Origin: Nostoc sp. FACHB-973
GTDB lineage: Bacteria > Cyanobacteriota > Cyanobacteriia > Cyanobacteriales > Nostocaceae
Direction of reading: 5' to 3'
Assembly (NCBI RefSeq): GCF_014698115.1
Contig: NZ_JACJSJ010000010.1
Location: 62,001 to 126,000 of the forward strand
DNA: 64,000 bases
Shown in pieces: positions 43,723-52,483 of the stretch. Numbering within the stretch: position 1 is the first letter of the stretch; the number at the start of each line of letters is the position of its first letter. The notes below the pieces were generated by a model. The model had not been told where the DNA came from. It saw only the letters and a list, made by a program, of their open reading frames with translations, and did no database searches. The position numbers and the translations under genes are program-made.

Positions 43723-44070
43723 ATGTCACCTTACGAAGAAAATATTTTAACTTTTGTATACATATTACAAAACCAACCTGAGTTATTAACGACAGAAGAC
43801 CGTACCGATGTACTAGAATTGCTGGCAAATATCCCAGATGATGTTGAAGAAATCTCAAATGCGATCGCCCTCTGGTATGAAACCCGTCCGCAAATTCTAG
43901 ATGCTATCCTCAACGTACCAGTTGAAGATTTAGACAGTTTACGAGCTGCGGGTGGTAATAAGACTCCCATAACAGGTTCAGAAAGTAAGGACATGATTGA
44001 AAACTCGGTAACTGAAAGTAACAAGTCAAACCAGCCAGATACTTCTTCGTCTCAAACCAAAAAACAATGA
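43723..44070 (+). CDS. Small acidic hypothetical protein
   Basis: 115 residues, AGGAG seven bases before the ATG. The first ~75 residues are helical and acidic (LTTEDRTDVLELLANIPDDV). The rest is a Ser/Thr/Asn/Gln-rich tail that looks disordered (SNKSNQPDTSSSQTKKQ). I know no family. It sits directly behind a CHAT relic and 233 bp before array member 7. The helical part could be a small adaptor domain, but that is a guess. The gap 44071-44303 shows one HIP1 site and nothing else. Confidence 0.55.
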   Translation: MSPYEENILTFVYILQNQPELLTTEDRTDVLELLANIPDDVEEISNAIALWYETRPQILDAILNVPVEDLDSLRAAGGNKTPITGSESKDMIENSVTESNKSNQPDTSSSQTKKQ

Positions 44071-44303
44071 AATTAACCATTATTGAAACTATTTTTGGTG
44101 ATTTTGCTTGTTACGGAAAGCTTTTCAAAAGAATAAATGTATTGGTAGTAAATAATACTCCAATGTAAACAAGTCGTCCAGAATATATATTGGTTTAACT
44201 GGTTAAGCTACGCGATCGCTCCCTCAACATCAGAACATCACACAAAAACCGTCACCATCCCCTAAAAACGATGCAAAAACAGATTTGAGTAGACTCAAAC
44301 AAC

Positions 44304-47300
44304 ATGGACGCACAACGCCACCAAGCCTATCTGGACTTAACCGAAGAACTACTCCGTTGCGACAGCACTCGTGCGTCGGAAATTTTGCGGGCTAGGCGAG
44401 AATTTGTTGATAGTGGCTGGGTGGAATGGTTAGAACAAACAGCTATTCGGCAGGAAGAACAGGGTAACTTGCAGGGAGCTAATCAGATTTATAATCTACG
44501 TAATTATGCAGCTATGTTAGTGACTTTGGAAACTGCAAAAATAACTGTGCCTTTTTGGAATGAGCTTTGGCAAGCAATTTTACAGAGCAACTGCAATCCA
44601 CAGGTGATTGAACCTCTGCTCAAAGCCAATTTAGACAAGCTCACTGATGCTTTTGCTCAAATCTTACCCAGCTTTGCAGCTAACTTGTTCTCAACAATAC
44701 CACCAGAAGGAAGGACTACAATTGCTGGATTGTTCGTCAACTTTAGCAATTTCATGTTCTATTTTCCCTTGGGCAGTAGGGCGAGTAACCTGGAAATTGC
44801 TATTGCAGGTTACAACATTGCACTAGATGTCTTCACACAAGCCGAGTTGCCACAACATTGGGCAATTGTGCAGAACAGTCTTGGTGCAGCGTACAATAAT
44901 CGCCTTCGTGGAGAACGAGCAGAAAATTTAGAGCAGGCGATCGCCTACTATCAAAATGCCCTACAAGTCTATACACAAGATTCTTTCCCAGAAGAGTGGG
45001 CAATGCTCCAAAACAACTTGGGTACTGCTTACAGTAGCAGAATTTTGGGCGACCAAGGGCAAAACCTAGAGCAGGCAATTCTCTGCCACCAAAATTCCCT
45101 GCAAGTATACACTGAGGATGACTATCCAGTAGACTGGGCCAGAGCGCAGCATAACCTGGGAGTAGCATATCGTGGACGTATCCAGGGAGAGCCAGATGCC
45201 AATCTAGAACAAGCAATTGCTTGTTTTCACAGCAGTCTGCGGGTGCGTAGCCGTAGTGTATTGCCGGTGGAATGGGCAGATACGCAGAAAAATCTGGGAG
45301 TAGTTTACTGCGATTGCCAGCAGGGAAACAAAGCCAGTAACTTGGAACGCGCCATTAACTATTTGCAGAATGCTCTCCAAGTTTACACTCAAACAGAGTT
45401 TCCAGCAAAATGGGCAGAGACGCAGAAGAACCTGGGAGTAGTATACTGGCAACGCCTGGATGGAGAGAAGGCAGAAAATCTCGAACGAGCGATCGCTTGT
45501 TACCAAAATGCTCTCCAAGTCTATACCAAAGCTGAGTTTCCAGAAACTTGGGCAGAAACGCAAAATGCCTTAGCTGTTGCTTGGCAACAACGCATACTCG
45601 GCGAACGTCACCAAAATTTAGCACAGGCAATTAACTGCTATCAGGAAGCATTGCAGATACGCACTCAGGCTGCTTTTCCCATCTACTATGCGGAAACACA
45701 ACTAAATTTGGGTGTGGCTTACCGGGATATGCACCAACTGCACCTAGCCTACTCTGCTTTTGTCGCAGCAGTTGATACAGTGGAGTTTTTGCGGAGTGAA
45801 ATAGTCTCTGGGGATATTGCTAAACGTAAGCTAGCTGAGGAATGGCATCAGCTTTATATCAACATAGTGGAGGTTTCCCTAGAACTAGCTGTTAATGAAC
45901 CGCAATATATTAGCAAGGCAATTACTTACGTTGAACGTAGTAAAACACACCAGTTGGTAGAGTTAGTTCTCAGCCGTGACAATCACAGTATCTTTCCTCC
46001 AGACATTGCTAGTCAACTGCAACAGCTTCAGGATGAAATTAACCAGGGACAGCAGTACATCCAGTCAGGAACAGCTTCTAACTCTACTGTTCTAGCTCAA
46101 AAGCTGCACAAATTGCGACAGCAGCGCAACATACTACAAGACAGTTACTTGGCTGTTGGTTCTAGCTTCGATTTAGCCCCCTTCCTAGCAAGTCTTGATG
46201 ATCGCACTGCTGTAATTGAGTGGTTCGTTGCTGACGGTCAAATTTTTACATTCGTTGTGACTTCCAATACTGGTTCTTCTCCTGCGCTTAACAGTGAAAC
46301 TGAAGCCAATTCTTTTATCTCTGTACAAGAAAACCAGCAACGCATTACAGTTTGGCGGTCTACTCCAGAAGACCTGCAAGACCTAGCAAATTGGCTGGAG
46401 GTATACCTAAAAGATTACTACCAGGATAAAGACTCTTGGCAAACTCAACTGATGCCGCGTCTAGAGGAACTGGCTAGGAATTTGCACTTCGACAGGCTCC
46501 TATCTCAGTTACCGCAAGAGTGCAACCAGCTAATTTTGATTCCCCATCGATTTTTGCATATATTACCACTTCATGCTTCGCCTGTATTTGATACTACCCT
46601 CATTGATAGATTTAGCCGTGGAATCCGCTATGCTCCGAGTTGCCAGCTGCTGCAATTAGCTCAAACCCGCCAGCGACCCAATTTTAAACATCTGTTCGCC
46701 ATCCAAAATCCCACAAGTGACCTTTCCTATGCTGCTATCGAAGTTGAAGCAATCAAGGATAAATTTGAGATAGCAACAGTTTTTCAACAGTTAGCAGCAA
46801 CTAAAGCTGCTTTCAGTAACAGTCTGTTGCAAGGCATCCACTGTGTCCACTTTGCGTGCCACGGCATATTTGACCTGGTATCCCCACTAGACTCAGCATT
46901 GCAGTTAGCAGATGGGCCGTTGACTTTGGCAGAAATCTTGAAATTGGACTTGCAGCAAGCGCGCCTCGTTACTCTTTCTGCCTGCGAAACGGGTTTGACT
47001 GACCCCTCCAGCCTCAGCGATGAGTACATCGGTTTACCCAGTGGTTTCCTATACGCGGGTACTCCTAGTTTAGTGAGTTCGCTTTGGACAGTGAATGACT
47101 TGTCAACATCATTTTTGATGCTCCAGTTCTACCACAATCTCCGAAACGGTTCTTCTGTAGCTACATCTCTTAATTTAGCCCAGTTATGGCTGCGGGATGT
47201 CACAAAGACGGAATTAAAAAAATGGATTATACAAATTAAGTTGCCCTTACCTCCAACAGTGAAGATGGCGCTAAATCGTCGTCTGCATCAGTTACTGGAT

Positions 47301-47360
47301 GATAGTAAACCCTTTTGTGACGCTTTTCATTGGGCTGGGTTTTGTGCGGTGGGGGTGTAG
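44304..47360 (+). CDS. TPR-CHAT protein, array member 7
   Basis: 1,018 residues starting MDAQRHQAYLDLTEELLRC, the family N-terminus. The second module (WQAILQSNCNPQVIEPLLKA) and about seven TPR-like units of 46-48 residues of the WA.TQNNLG type follow (roughly 195-465), making it the closest relative of members 1 and 3. The CHAT domain has His853 (FACHGIF) and Cys894 (SACETG), ending DAFHWAGFCAVGV. It is separated from the main array by the MoxR/vWA operon and probably has its own promoter in the 233-bp gap before it. Confidence 0.85.
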   Translation: MDAQRHQAYLDLTEELLRCDSTRASEILRARREFVDSGWVEWLEQTAIRQEEQGNLQGANQIYNLRNYAAMLVTLETAKITVPFWNELWQAILQSNCNPQVIEPLLKANLDKLTDAFAQILPSFAANLFSTIPPEGRTTIAGLFVNFSNFMFYFPLGSRASNLEIAIAGYNIALDVFTQAELPQHWAIVQNSLGAAYNNRLRGERAENLEQAIAYYQNALQVYTQDSFPEEWAMLQNNLGTAYSSRILGDQGQNLEQAILCHQNSLQVYTEDDYPVDWARAQHNLGVAYRGRIQGEPDANLEQAIACFHSSLRVRSRSVLPVEWADTQKNLGVVYCDCQQGNKASNLERAINYLQNALQVYTQTEFPAKWAETQKNLGVVYWQRLDGEKAENLERAIACYQNALQVYTKAEFPETWAETQNALAVAWQQRILGERHQNLAQAINCYQEALQIRTQAAFPIYYAETQLNLGVAYRDMHQLHLAYSAFVAAVDTVEFLRSEIVSGDIAKRKLAEEWHQLYINIVEVSLELAVNEPQYISKAITYVERSKTHQLVELVLSRDNHSIFPPDIASQLQQLQDEINQGQQYIQSGTASNSTVLAQKLHKLRQQRNILQDSYLAVGSSFDLAPFLASLDDRTAVIEWFVADGQIFTFVVTSNTGSSPALNSETEANSFISVQENQQRITVWRSTPEDLQDLANWLEVYLKDYYQDKDSWQTQLMPRLEELARNLHFDRLLSQLPQECNQLILIPHRFLHILPLHASPVFDTTLIDRFSRGIRYAPSCQLLQLAQTRQRPNFKHLFAIQNPTSDLSYAAIEVEAIKDKFEIATVFQQLAATKAAFSNSLLQGIHCVHFACHGIFDLVSPLDSALQLADGPLTLAEILKLDLQQARLVTLSACETGLTDPSSLSDEYIGLPSGFLYAGTPSLVSSLWTVNDLSTSFLMLQFYHNLRNGSSVATSLNLAQLWLRDVTKTELKKWIIQIKLPLPPTVKMALNRRLHQLLDDSKPFCDAFHWAGFCAVGV

Positions 47361-47397
47361 TTTTAGCTAAGTTATCGCTCTTTCATCATTGCCTATC

Positions 47398-47472
47398 CTA
47401 CGGCACGTCTGGTTCTGAAGCCGAGTTGGTAAGGTGACTAGCCTGCTTAGGTTAACCGCAATGGCAAGCTTT
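47398..47472 (+). other. Possible decayed IS200/IS605 TnpB end or structured-RNA relic
   Basis: GGTTCTGAAGCCGAGTTGGT and the following bases resemble the 3' ends of cyanobacterial TnpB genes, which overlap their guide-RNA scaffold. The translation of the stretch (GSEAELVR) is like TnpB C-termini. Short hairpins such as GGTTCTGAAGCC can be drawn. No TnpB frame is left upstream. The rest of the convergent gap 47361-47685 holds no ORF that I can support. Confidence 0.3.
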
Positions 47473-47685
47473 TAGTTACAATCGAAATAGTTCGCTCGCA
47501 ATCGCTCTAATGAAAAAGTGACCAACTACCACCCCTCATAAGAAACGAAAGAATACAGAAATTTCGTAGTTACAAAAACAGGAAAATAAACAATTGTCGT
47601 CCCGCCGAATTGCTGTTGAACACAAACCCGTATTGATGCACAGTTAACTCCAGTAGTAGAGTTGCCCTCCATCAGTTGGGTACAT

Positions 47686-48177
47686 TCAAAAACCCTCAAC
47701 ATATTCTCCTCCCAAACTACCTGAGCCTTCCCCAAAAATCCAGTCGCTATCACTGTCGGCATTACCTTCGCCATCCACCTGAAGATTTAAGGAAGGTATG
47801 AGCTGTTCAATTTGGCTTTCAAGTCGGGAGATCGCCAGCGTTAAAGAAGCAAGTTGCTCCCTATCCTTCTTAATTTCATTTGAAATCCCCACCCGCAATT
47901 GATTTAACCGCTCTTGGAGGGTATGTACTTCCGATTTGGTCGCAGAAGGAATATTCACCTTCTCTTCCAGGGCGGCGATTTGAGCTTTCAAAGCTTCAAT
48001 TTCAGCAGCAGTTGCACTTACACCATCCGCACTCTCTTCCACCAGTGCATTTCTAATACAATCCAGCACAAACTCCTTAAAAGTTAAGCGCAACTCCTCA
48101 GCACGCTGCTTGGCCTGCTTCACCAACTCCCGGTCTTCTTCAGACAGAAGTTTTATATTTATCTGCGGATATTCCAC
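47686..48177 (-). CDS. RHH/coiled-coil protein, plasmid type
   Basis: 163 residues. The N-terminus (INIKLLSEEDRELVKQAKQR, then TFKEFVLDCIRNALVEE) has the strand-helix-helix outline of a ribbon-helix-helix domain. A long coiled coil follows (IEALKAQIAALEEKVN ... ISRLESQIEQLIPSL, about 60-140), then a Gly/Asp/Ser-rich tail. Proteins of this build are frequent on cyanobacterial plasmids, where they may bind DNA and oligomerise. It is divergent from the tyrosine recombinase gene, 279 bp away. The gap contains the right copy of the 28-bp repeat. Confidence 0.6.
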   Translation of the reverse strand: MEYPQINIKLLSEEDRELVKQAKQRAEELRLTFKEFVLDCIRNALVEESADGVSATAAEIEALKAQIAALEEKVNIPSATKSEVHTLQERLNQLRVGISNEIKKDREQLASLTLAISRLESQIEQLIPSLNLQVDGEGNADSDSDWIFGEGSGSLGGEYVEGF

Positions 48178-48376
48178 CAGTCCCTCGCGCTTTTGTTGTG
48201 GAGAAGTGATTTCTAACCAGTTCTTTAACCATTTGCTTCAAGTTCTAATATTTACTTACTCCCCCTACCTCCCCATCTACCTCTACTTCCCCAACTTTCC
48301 CCACTACCATCATCGCATATGGGATATCCGCGTATATACAATATAGATGATTCTAGATGAGTAATTTAATCGTGTC

Positions 48377-48404
48377 CTGGAAACAACTATCATAAAGATA
48401 CCGG
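48377..48404 (+). repeat. Right copy of the 28-bp direct repeat
   Basis: It matches 15417-15444 at 27 of 28 positions, in the same orientation, 52 bp before the tyrosine recombinase start. Between direct copies lie 33 kb holding all TPR-CHAT genes and the MoxR/vWA operon. Closeness to an integrase gene favours a recombination site, but the integrase lies outside the interval. Confidence 0.5.
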
Positions 48405-48456
48405 GAATTACAGTTCTCGGCATCATAATTATCAGTGGGGGTTGGGGAATTTTATT

Positions 48457-49539
48457 ATGGAAAATTTACCCGTCAAAAGCGTGGAATCACTTGCTGTGGA
48501 GGTGGTGACTCTACCGCTTGATGAAGCTCGTGTTGCGCTTGTGGATTATTATTTTCCCAACCGCCAAAAAATTAATTCGACACAACAGCTAATTGAGCTA
48601 TGGGTGCATTCTGTCACTATTAAAAGCGACCAAACGCGACGGGCATATCGGCAAATTGGTTATGAGCTTGTCGATTATATGCAGTCGCGGTTTGGGATAT
48701 CTGATTTGAGGATGGTAACGTTATTCCATCTACACGCTTATCTGGCTTGGCTCAAGGATGAAAAGCCAGTACGGGGAAAGAAAAATACTTATGGAATTAG
48801 TAAAAATACTGCGGCTAAGTACACGGCAGCGATTAAAAGTTTGTGGGAGTGGGGTACTAGAGCTTCTATTGGTTATTTTGCTATCGACTTGGGCAAGGAC
48901 TTAAGCATACAGTGGGACGATAAGCTCGCAGAGCGCATTCTCTCGGAACGCGAGATTGCTAAGTTGGAAAAAGCGGCGATGGCAGTAGACTTGCAACATA
49001 ACACTAATAAGATGCATTGGCTGCTGTTTACTCTCATGTTTTACAGTGGGGTGAGGGCGGGAGAAATTGCGCGGCAAACTTCTGATTATGGTAAGCGCGT
49101 AATTACGCCGGGGTTATTTTGGCGGCAGTTTCGGGAGGATGGGGACTGTCTATTGTTAACTGTGACGGGGAAACGAAATAAAACCAGAACTATTAGTCTC
49201 GATCCGGAAACTAGTGCGGTGCTACTGGATTATCGTGGGGATGCAGGCAACGATCAGCCGGTTTTTCCTAGTCCCAGTCGGCGGGATAGGGGTAAACCTT
49301 TAAGCGATCGCGGGTTGCGACTGATGATGGAGGAAATTTCTGCTTGTGCGGGAATTAAGTTCAGCGCCCACTTTCTCCGCCACACTCACGCAACGCTGGC
49401 TAAGAAAAATGGAGCTTCTGATTTTGACTTGCAAGCAGATTTGGGCCATGCTTCCCCGGCGACAACTGCAAAGTACATTCACCACGTCGGGCGTGTTGGG
49501 ACTTCTCACGCACTGCGTAGAAAAAGCAAACATCGGTAA
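48457..49539 (+). CDS. Tyrosine recombinase/integrase
   Basis: 360 residues from ATG 48457; a TTG at 48442 would add five. All catalytic residues are present: Arg200 (YSGVRAGEI), Lys239 (VTGKRNKTR), His305 and Arg308 (HFLRHTH), His331 (LGHASP) and the nucleophile Tyr340 (TAKYIHH). An N-terminal SAM-like core-binding domain precedes them (about 45-145). Such enzymes cut and rejoin DNA at short sites for integration, excision or dimer resolution. The enzyme looks active. Nearby RHH, HNH and Gp157-like genes support a mobile or plasmid context. The 28-bp repeat ending 52 bp before the gene is its most obvious candidate site. Confidence 0.9.
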   Translation: MENLPVKSVESLAVEVVTLPLDEARVALVDYYFPNRQKINSTQQLIELWVHSVTIKSDQTRRAYRQIGYELVDYMQSRFGISDLRMVTLFHLHAYLAWLKDEKPVRGKKNTYGISKNTAAKYTAAIKSLWEWGTRASIGYFAIDLGKDLSIQWDDKLAERILSEREIAKLEKAAMAVDLQHNTNKMHWLLFTLMFYSGVRAGEIARQTSDYGKRVITPGLFWRQFREDGDCLLLTVTGKRNKTRTISLDPETSAVLLDYRGDAGNDQPVFPSPSRRDRGKPLSDRGLRLMMEEISACAGIKFSAHFLRHTHATLAKKNGASDFDLQADLGHASPATTAKYIHHVGRVGTSHALRRKSKHR

Positions 49540-49544
49540 AAAGC

Positions 49545-49612
49545 GTAGGCGTTGGCGTAGCCTCTCGTAGAGAAGGCATCGCCTCCGCCGGGCGGTTAGG
49601 CCATCGCACTCA
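49545..49612. repeat. Nostoc-type short interspersed repeat
   Basis: GGCGTTGGCGTAGCCTCTCG, then TAGAGAAGGCATCGCC, is a GC-rich block with an internal CTCT/AGAG hairpin. It resembles the dispersed repeats at 33.9 kb and in many filamentous cyanobacterial intergenic regions. It starts just after the recombinase stop codon. Confidence 0.5.
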
Positions 49613-49688
49613 TACGCTCATCATGATAGTGTCAAGGTAGTTATCAAGATGGAAACACACTCAGTTGTTCCTGTCCGCGGACTAGTTT

Positions 49689-49719
49689 ACCTAGATAATA
49701 CCTAGACATTACCTAGATA
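49689..49719 (+). promoter_or_regulatory. Three 11-bp iterons overlapping a start codon
   Basis: ACCTAGATA, ACCTAGACA and ACCTAGATA begin at 49689, 49700 and 49711, spaced exactly one helical turn. The last ends on the A of the ATG of the RHH-like gene. Autoregulation by that protein is the likely meaning. The core CTAGA also occurs in the operator-like repeats at 5339-5357. Confidence 0.6.
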
Positions 49720-50243
49720 TGAGCAATACAGGGAGAACAAAGAAGCTAGCATCTTTCAACTGTGACCAAAAGATGTGGGAGCAGTTTATCGCCCGTTGCA
49801 ACTCGAAAGGCACGACGGCAACAGCAACGCTCACCCGTTTTATTGAGCTATACCTAGATGGTTCTCTAGATGACCTTGATGCAATTGCTGGTAATGAAGA
49901 TAAACGCCTGGACTCTTTAGAACAAAAAACTGAAGAGATAACAGCCCAAATGAAACAATTTGCTGAGGCGATTATTAAAATTCAAAATTATCTCAACAAC
50001 CAACCGAAACGGCAGAAGAAATCGTACAACAACAATTCATATTATCAAGGGCAAACTCCTCGAATCCAACCGCTAACGGAAGAAGGTTTAGCTTCAAGAC
50101 TTGGTGTAAGTGTAGAAACTATACGCGAGCAGCGAATTAATCTGCCACCACCGCTTTTTGTGGGATGGTGCAAAGGCAAGGATAGAGCAGGGTTAGGATG
50201 GGAATTTAATCAGGATACGGGGTTATATCATCCGGCAAGTTAG
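49719..50243 (+). CDS. RHH/coiled-coil protein with C-terminal HTH-like part
   Basis: 174 residues. The N-terminal ~50 residues (LASFNCDQKMWEQFIARCN, then TATLTRFIELYLDG) have an RHH-like outline, a coiled coil follows (LDSLEQKTEEITAQMKQFAE), then a Gln/Asn/Lys-rich linker. The C-terminal part begins GLASRLGVSVETIREQRINL, which resembles a helix-turn-helix, and ends WEFNQDTGLYHPAS. The build parallels the protein at 47686-48177. Three iterons sit on its start codon. There is no Shine-Dalgarno sequence because the iterons occupy that place. The 261 bp after it hold no gene I can support. Confidence 0.62.
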   Translation: MSNTGRTKKLASFNCDQKMWEQFIARCNSKGTTATATLTRFIELYLDGSLDDLDAIAGNEDKRLDSLEQKTEEITAQMKQFAEAIIKIQNYLNNQPKRQKKSYNNNSYYQGQTPRIQPLTEEGLASRLGVSVETIREQRINLPPPLFVGWCKGKDRAGLGWEFNQDTGLYHPAS

Positions 50244-50504
50244 AATTTTTATTAATTTTAAGAATTTCTGAATTTACACTGATTCGCTCTGTTAATGCGA
50301 TCGCGGGTAAGAAAAAGAATAGGGCTTTAGTTCCTCCTGGAGATAATGCCGACCTGCACTAACACTACGGTGCTGGCTCGTGTACACAAACAAAACTTCC
50401 CTCCAGATAAGGGATTAGAACCAACAGAGCGTTCTGATTATTTTGTAACTGAAAGCTAAAATTTTAATAATGTAGAGGTATATCTGACGAAGCAATGCAG
50501 GGAA

Positions 50505-51029
50505 ATGACCGAACTATATAAGGCTGGAATCATTGAGGTAACAGAAGCCGAAGCCGAAGATGAGGATGAGGATGAAGATTTATTTGAAGTTGCGGTGCAT
50601 TTTGACGGCGATATTTTTCTTCCCAGCGTTGTTTTTGAAGGCAAAGACCATGCATTGCGGCAAGCTAAAAAGCTTTATGATTGGCTAGAAGCTAATCCAA
50701 AAGAAATTAAGGGTGAGCGACTACGTTGGCAATCATACACAGTTAATCGCGAATCTTTAAGAGAATATCCAGCTTGCTATTTACCTTACTACTACTCAAG
50801 ATATGAGCAAAGTTTAGAAGTTTCAATTTTTGAGCGAGACCAAGAAGCCATTGCTTATGGTTGGTTGAGTGCTGAACCTTTACCTTATTATGTGGATAAA
50901 GAAGATAATTTGGTAGTTCTGGGAGAAATTTCAGATGATGCTGTGCTAGCTGGTTGGCATAAAGCCACTGATATACGCATTCACATTTATTCTTTTGTCT
51001 ATCAGTCAAATAGCAGCCACAAGCTTTAA
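50505..51029 (+). CDS. Hypothetical acidic protein
   Basis: 174 residues with an acidic run near the N-terminus (EAEAEDEDEDEDLFEVAVHF), then a mixed alpha/beta region with EGKDHALRQAKKLYDWLEAN. I do not recognise a family. CAGGGA precedes the ATG. It is followed after 27 bp by the GNAT gene on the same strand, so the three genes 50505-52156 are probably one unit. Confidence 0.5.
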   Translation: MTELYKAGIIEVTEAEAEDEDEDEDLFEVAVHFDGDIFLPSVVFEGKDHALRQAKKLYDWLEANPKEIKGERLRWQSYTVNRESLREYPACYLPYYYSRYEQSLEVSIFERDQEAIAYGWLSAEPLPYYVDKEDNLVVLGEISDDAVLAGWHKATDIRIHIYSFVYQSNSSHKL

Positions 51030-51056
51030 TAATCAGTTGAGCATTAGGAGCTTTAT

Positions 51057-51620
51057 GTGCAACTAAAAATCGAATTAAAAAGGGGTGTTGATAATACACC
51101 TGTTGAAGCCTATCTGGTAGATTTAGGACAAAAACATGTTGATGATTATGCCAATGATTGGGTCGAAAAGTTAAGGTTATTTACTCAAGAAGATAAATAC
51201 TGGGACTGGATATTTAAATTAAGATATATTGCTAATCAAGCAAATCTTGAAGGTTATGCAGTTGAGTGCGAAAACACAACTCAAGGATTAATGATAATAG
51301 AAACACAAATGCACGGTTCCCGGTTGAATATTGGTAAGAGACTAGTTTATGTTGATGGTATTGCAACTGCCCCCACTAACCGAATTGAAATTCAGCGTCC
51401 GCCTCAATTCAAAGGTGTTGGTCAAGCACTTTTAAATTTCGCCAGAATTAGAAGTGTTGAGCTTGGGTATGAAGGTAGAGTTGGGTTGCATTCTTTACCA
51501 AGGTCTGTAGGATTTTACGAGAAACAAAATATGTTTAACTGCGGACCTGAAGAAGAATACGATAATTTGGTTTACTTTGAGTATGGTGTATTGAGACGAA
51601 GATCGGGTGAAAATTTATGA
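51057..51620 (+). CDS. GNAT-family N-acetyltransferase
   Basis: 187 residues from GTG 51057, with AGGAG seven bases upstream. The C-terminal ~100 residues show the GNAT pattern: a strand LVYVDGIATAP, then PPQFKGVGQALLNFARI as the acetyl-CoA pyrophosphate loop and helix (degenerate Q/RxxGxG/A), and SVGFYEKQNMF as the late strand-helix. The N-terminal part is unassigned. ATGA overlap couples it to the next gene. GNAT enzymes paired with a small partner can be toxins, but neither protein has typical toxin-antitoxin features, so ordinary acetylation is equally likely. Confidence 0.72.
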   Translation: MQLKIELKRGVDNTPVEAYLVDLGQKHVDDYANDWVEKLRLFTQEDKYWDWIFKLRYIANQANLEGYAVECENTTQGLMIIETQMHGSRLNIGKRLVYVDGIATAPTNRIEIQRPPQFKGVGQALLNFARIRSVELGYEGRVGLHSLPRSVGFYEKQNMFNCGPEEEYDNLVYFEYGVLRRRSGENL

Positions 51621-52156
51621 ATCATCAACAGCAAAATAATAATTCTGAGGTGAACGAGCCAGTAACAACCCAAGAAGCTATAGATTTACTTTTTGGTGAA
51701 GGATGGCTCGATGAGGCTGTTCGTATCGAAGATGAAGCCAATTGCACTATTGGTGCTGGTTTGGATTGGGGTAATACACTACCGCCTTTAATGCTTAACC
51801 TTCCTTTATTTGGTCGCCTATCAACGCTACGTGTATCACTTAACCGTGAAATCCGGCTAATAATTGAAACATGGGATTTAGGTGTAGGTACAAAAGCGGC
51901 AACAGAGACTGCAAGGAGACGCATTAAAGAACGGTTATTATCTCCTGCGCCTGAGCTATTACCTTACTTAGAAGCCACCCTGCTGCAAGATGATTTATAC
52001 GCTGAAGAGTTTATATCTAACCGCGAAGCTCTCAAATCGCTACTTGCAGTACTGCTTACTGATTCTGATAGAGCAGAAATTGCAGAGACAGCTGCTAATT
52101 CAATACGCACACAAGTTATGTCGCAGGTGAATTTTTCCGAAAAACTTTCTGCTTAA
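51617..52156 (+). CDS. Hypothetical protein coupled to the GNAT gene
   Basis: 179 residues, start overlapping the GNAT stop. The N-terminal ~20 residues are Asn/Gln-rich; the centre has hydrophobic strands (LPPLMLNLPLFGRLSTLRVS) and the C-terminal half is helical. No family is recognised and no membrane segment or signal peptide is seen. Its coupling to the acetyltransferase suggests a partner or substrate. Confidence 0.5.
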   Translation: MNHQQQNNNSEVNEPVTTQEAIDLLFGEGWLDEAVRIEDEANCTIGAGLDWGNTLPPLMLNLPLFGRLSTLRVSLNREIRLIIETWDLGVGTKAATETARRRIKERLLSPAPELLPYLEATLLQDDLYAEEFISNREALKSLLAVLLTDSDRAEIAETAANSIRTQVMSQVNFSEKLSA

Positions 52157-52483
52157 ATACTCAATATAAGAACAACAATATTGCATCAAATTCATCAAAG
52201 GAGCAACAGCAAGATCAAGATTAGTAGATCCTCTGCGTCAATCATTAGCTTACTCCGCTATGAATCCATACCGATATCAAAGACTTATATTTTATTTTTT
52301 GGCGTAACCTGCATTATTCAATTACAATAATCAGTGCATATCTATCCTTTTTTAAAAGTCAAGAGTTCCTTAAATACGTAAATAAATTTACAAACCAAAC
52401 TAAATATAAAAAATTAAGGATATTATGATAAACATTAACGATATAATCAAAATTATTTTTGTGTAACCCAAAAGGACTGATTA
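52157..52483 (+). other. AT-rich gap without a supported gene
   Basis: The stretch is very AT-rich. It holds only a 13-codon ORF (ATG 52425, ending GTGTAA at 52465) in front of the HNH gene, which could be a leader but has no other support. No hairpin with a U-tract or clear promoter is visible. Confidence 0.3.

Noticed and set aside
44833..45630. Several long minus-strand frames (127, 119 and 91 codons) inside array member 7
   Set aside because: They mirror the codon pattern of the TPR-coding strand, have no ribosome binding sites and occur wherever repeats of similar sequence lie.
15572..47360. TPR-CHAT genes as Csx29/Craspase components
   Set aside because: No Cas7-11, CRISPR array or other cas gene exists in the window; only the architecture is shared.
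50581..51099. Minus-strand frame at 50743-51099 opposite the acidic protein
   Set aside because: No ribosome binding site, poor composition and full overlap with a better supported unit.
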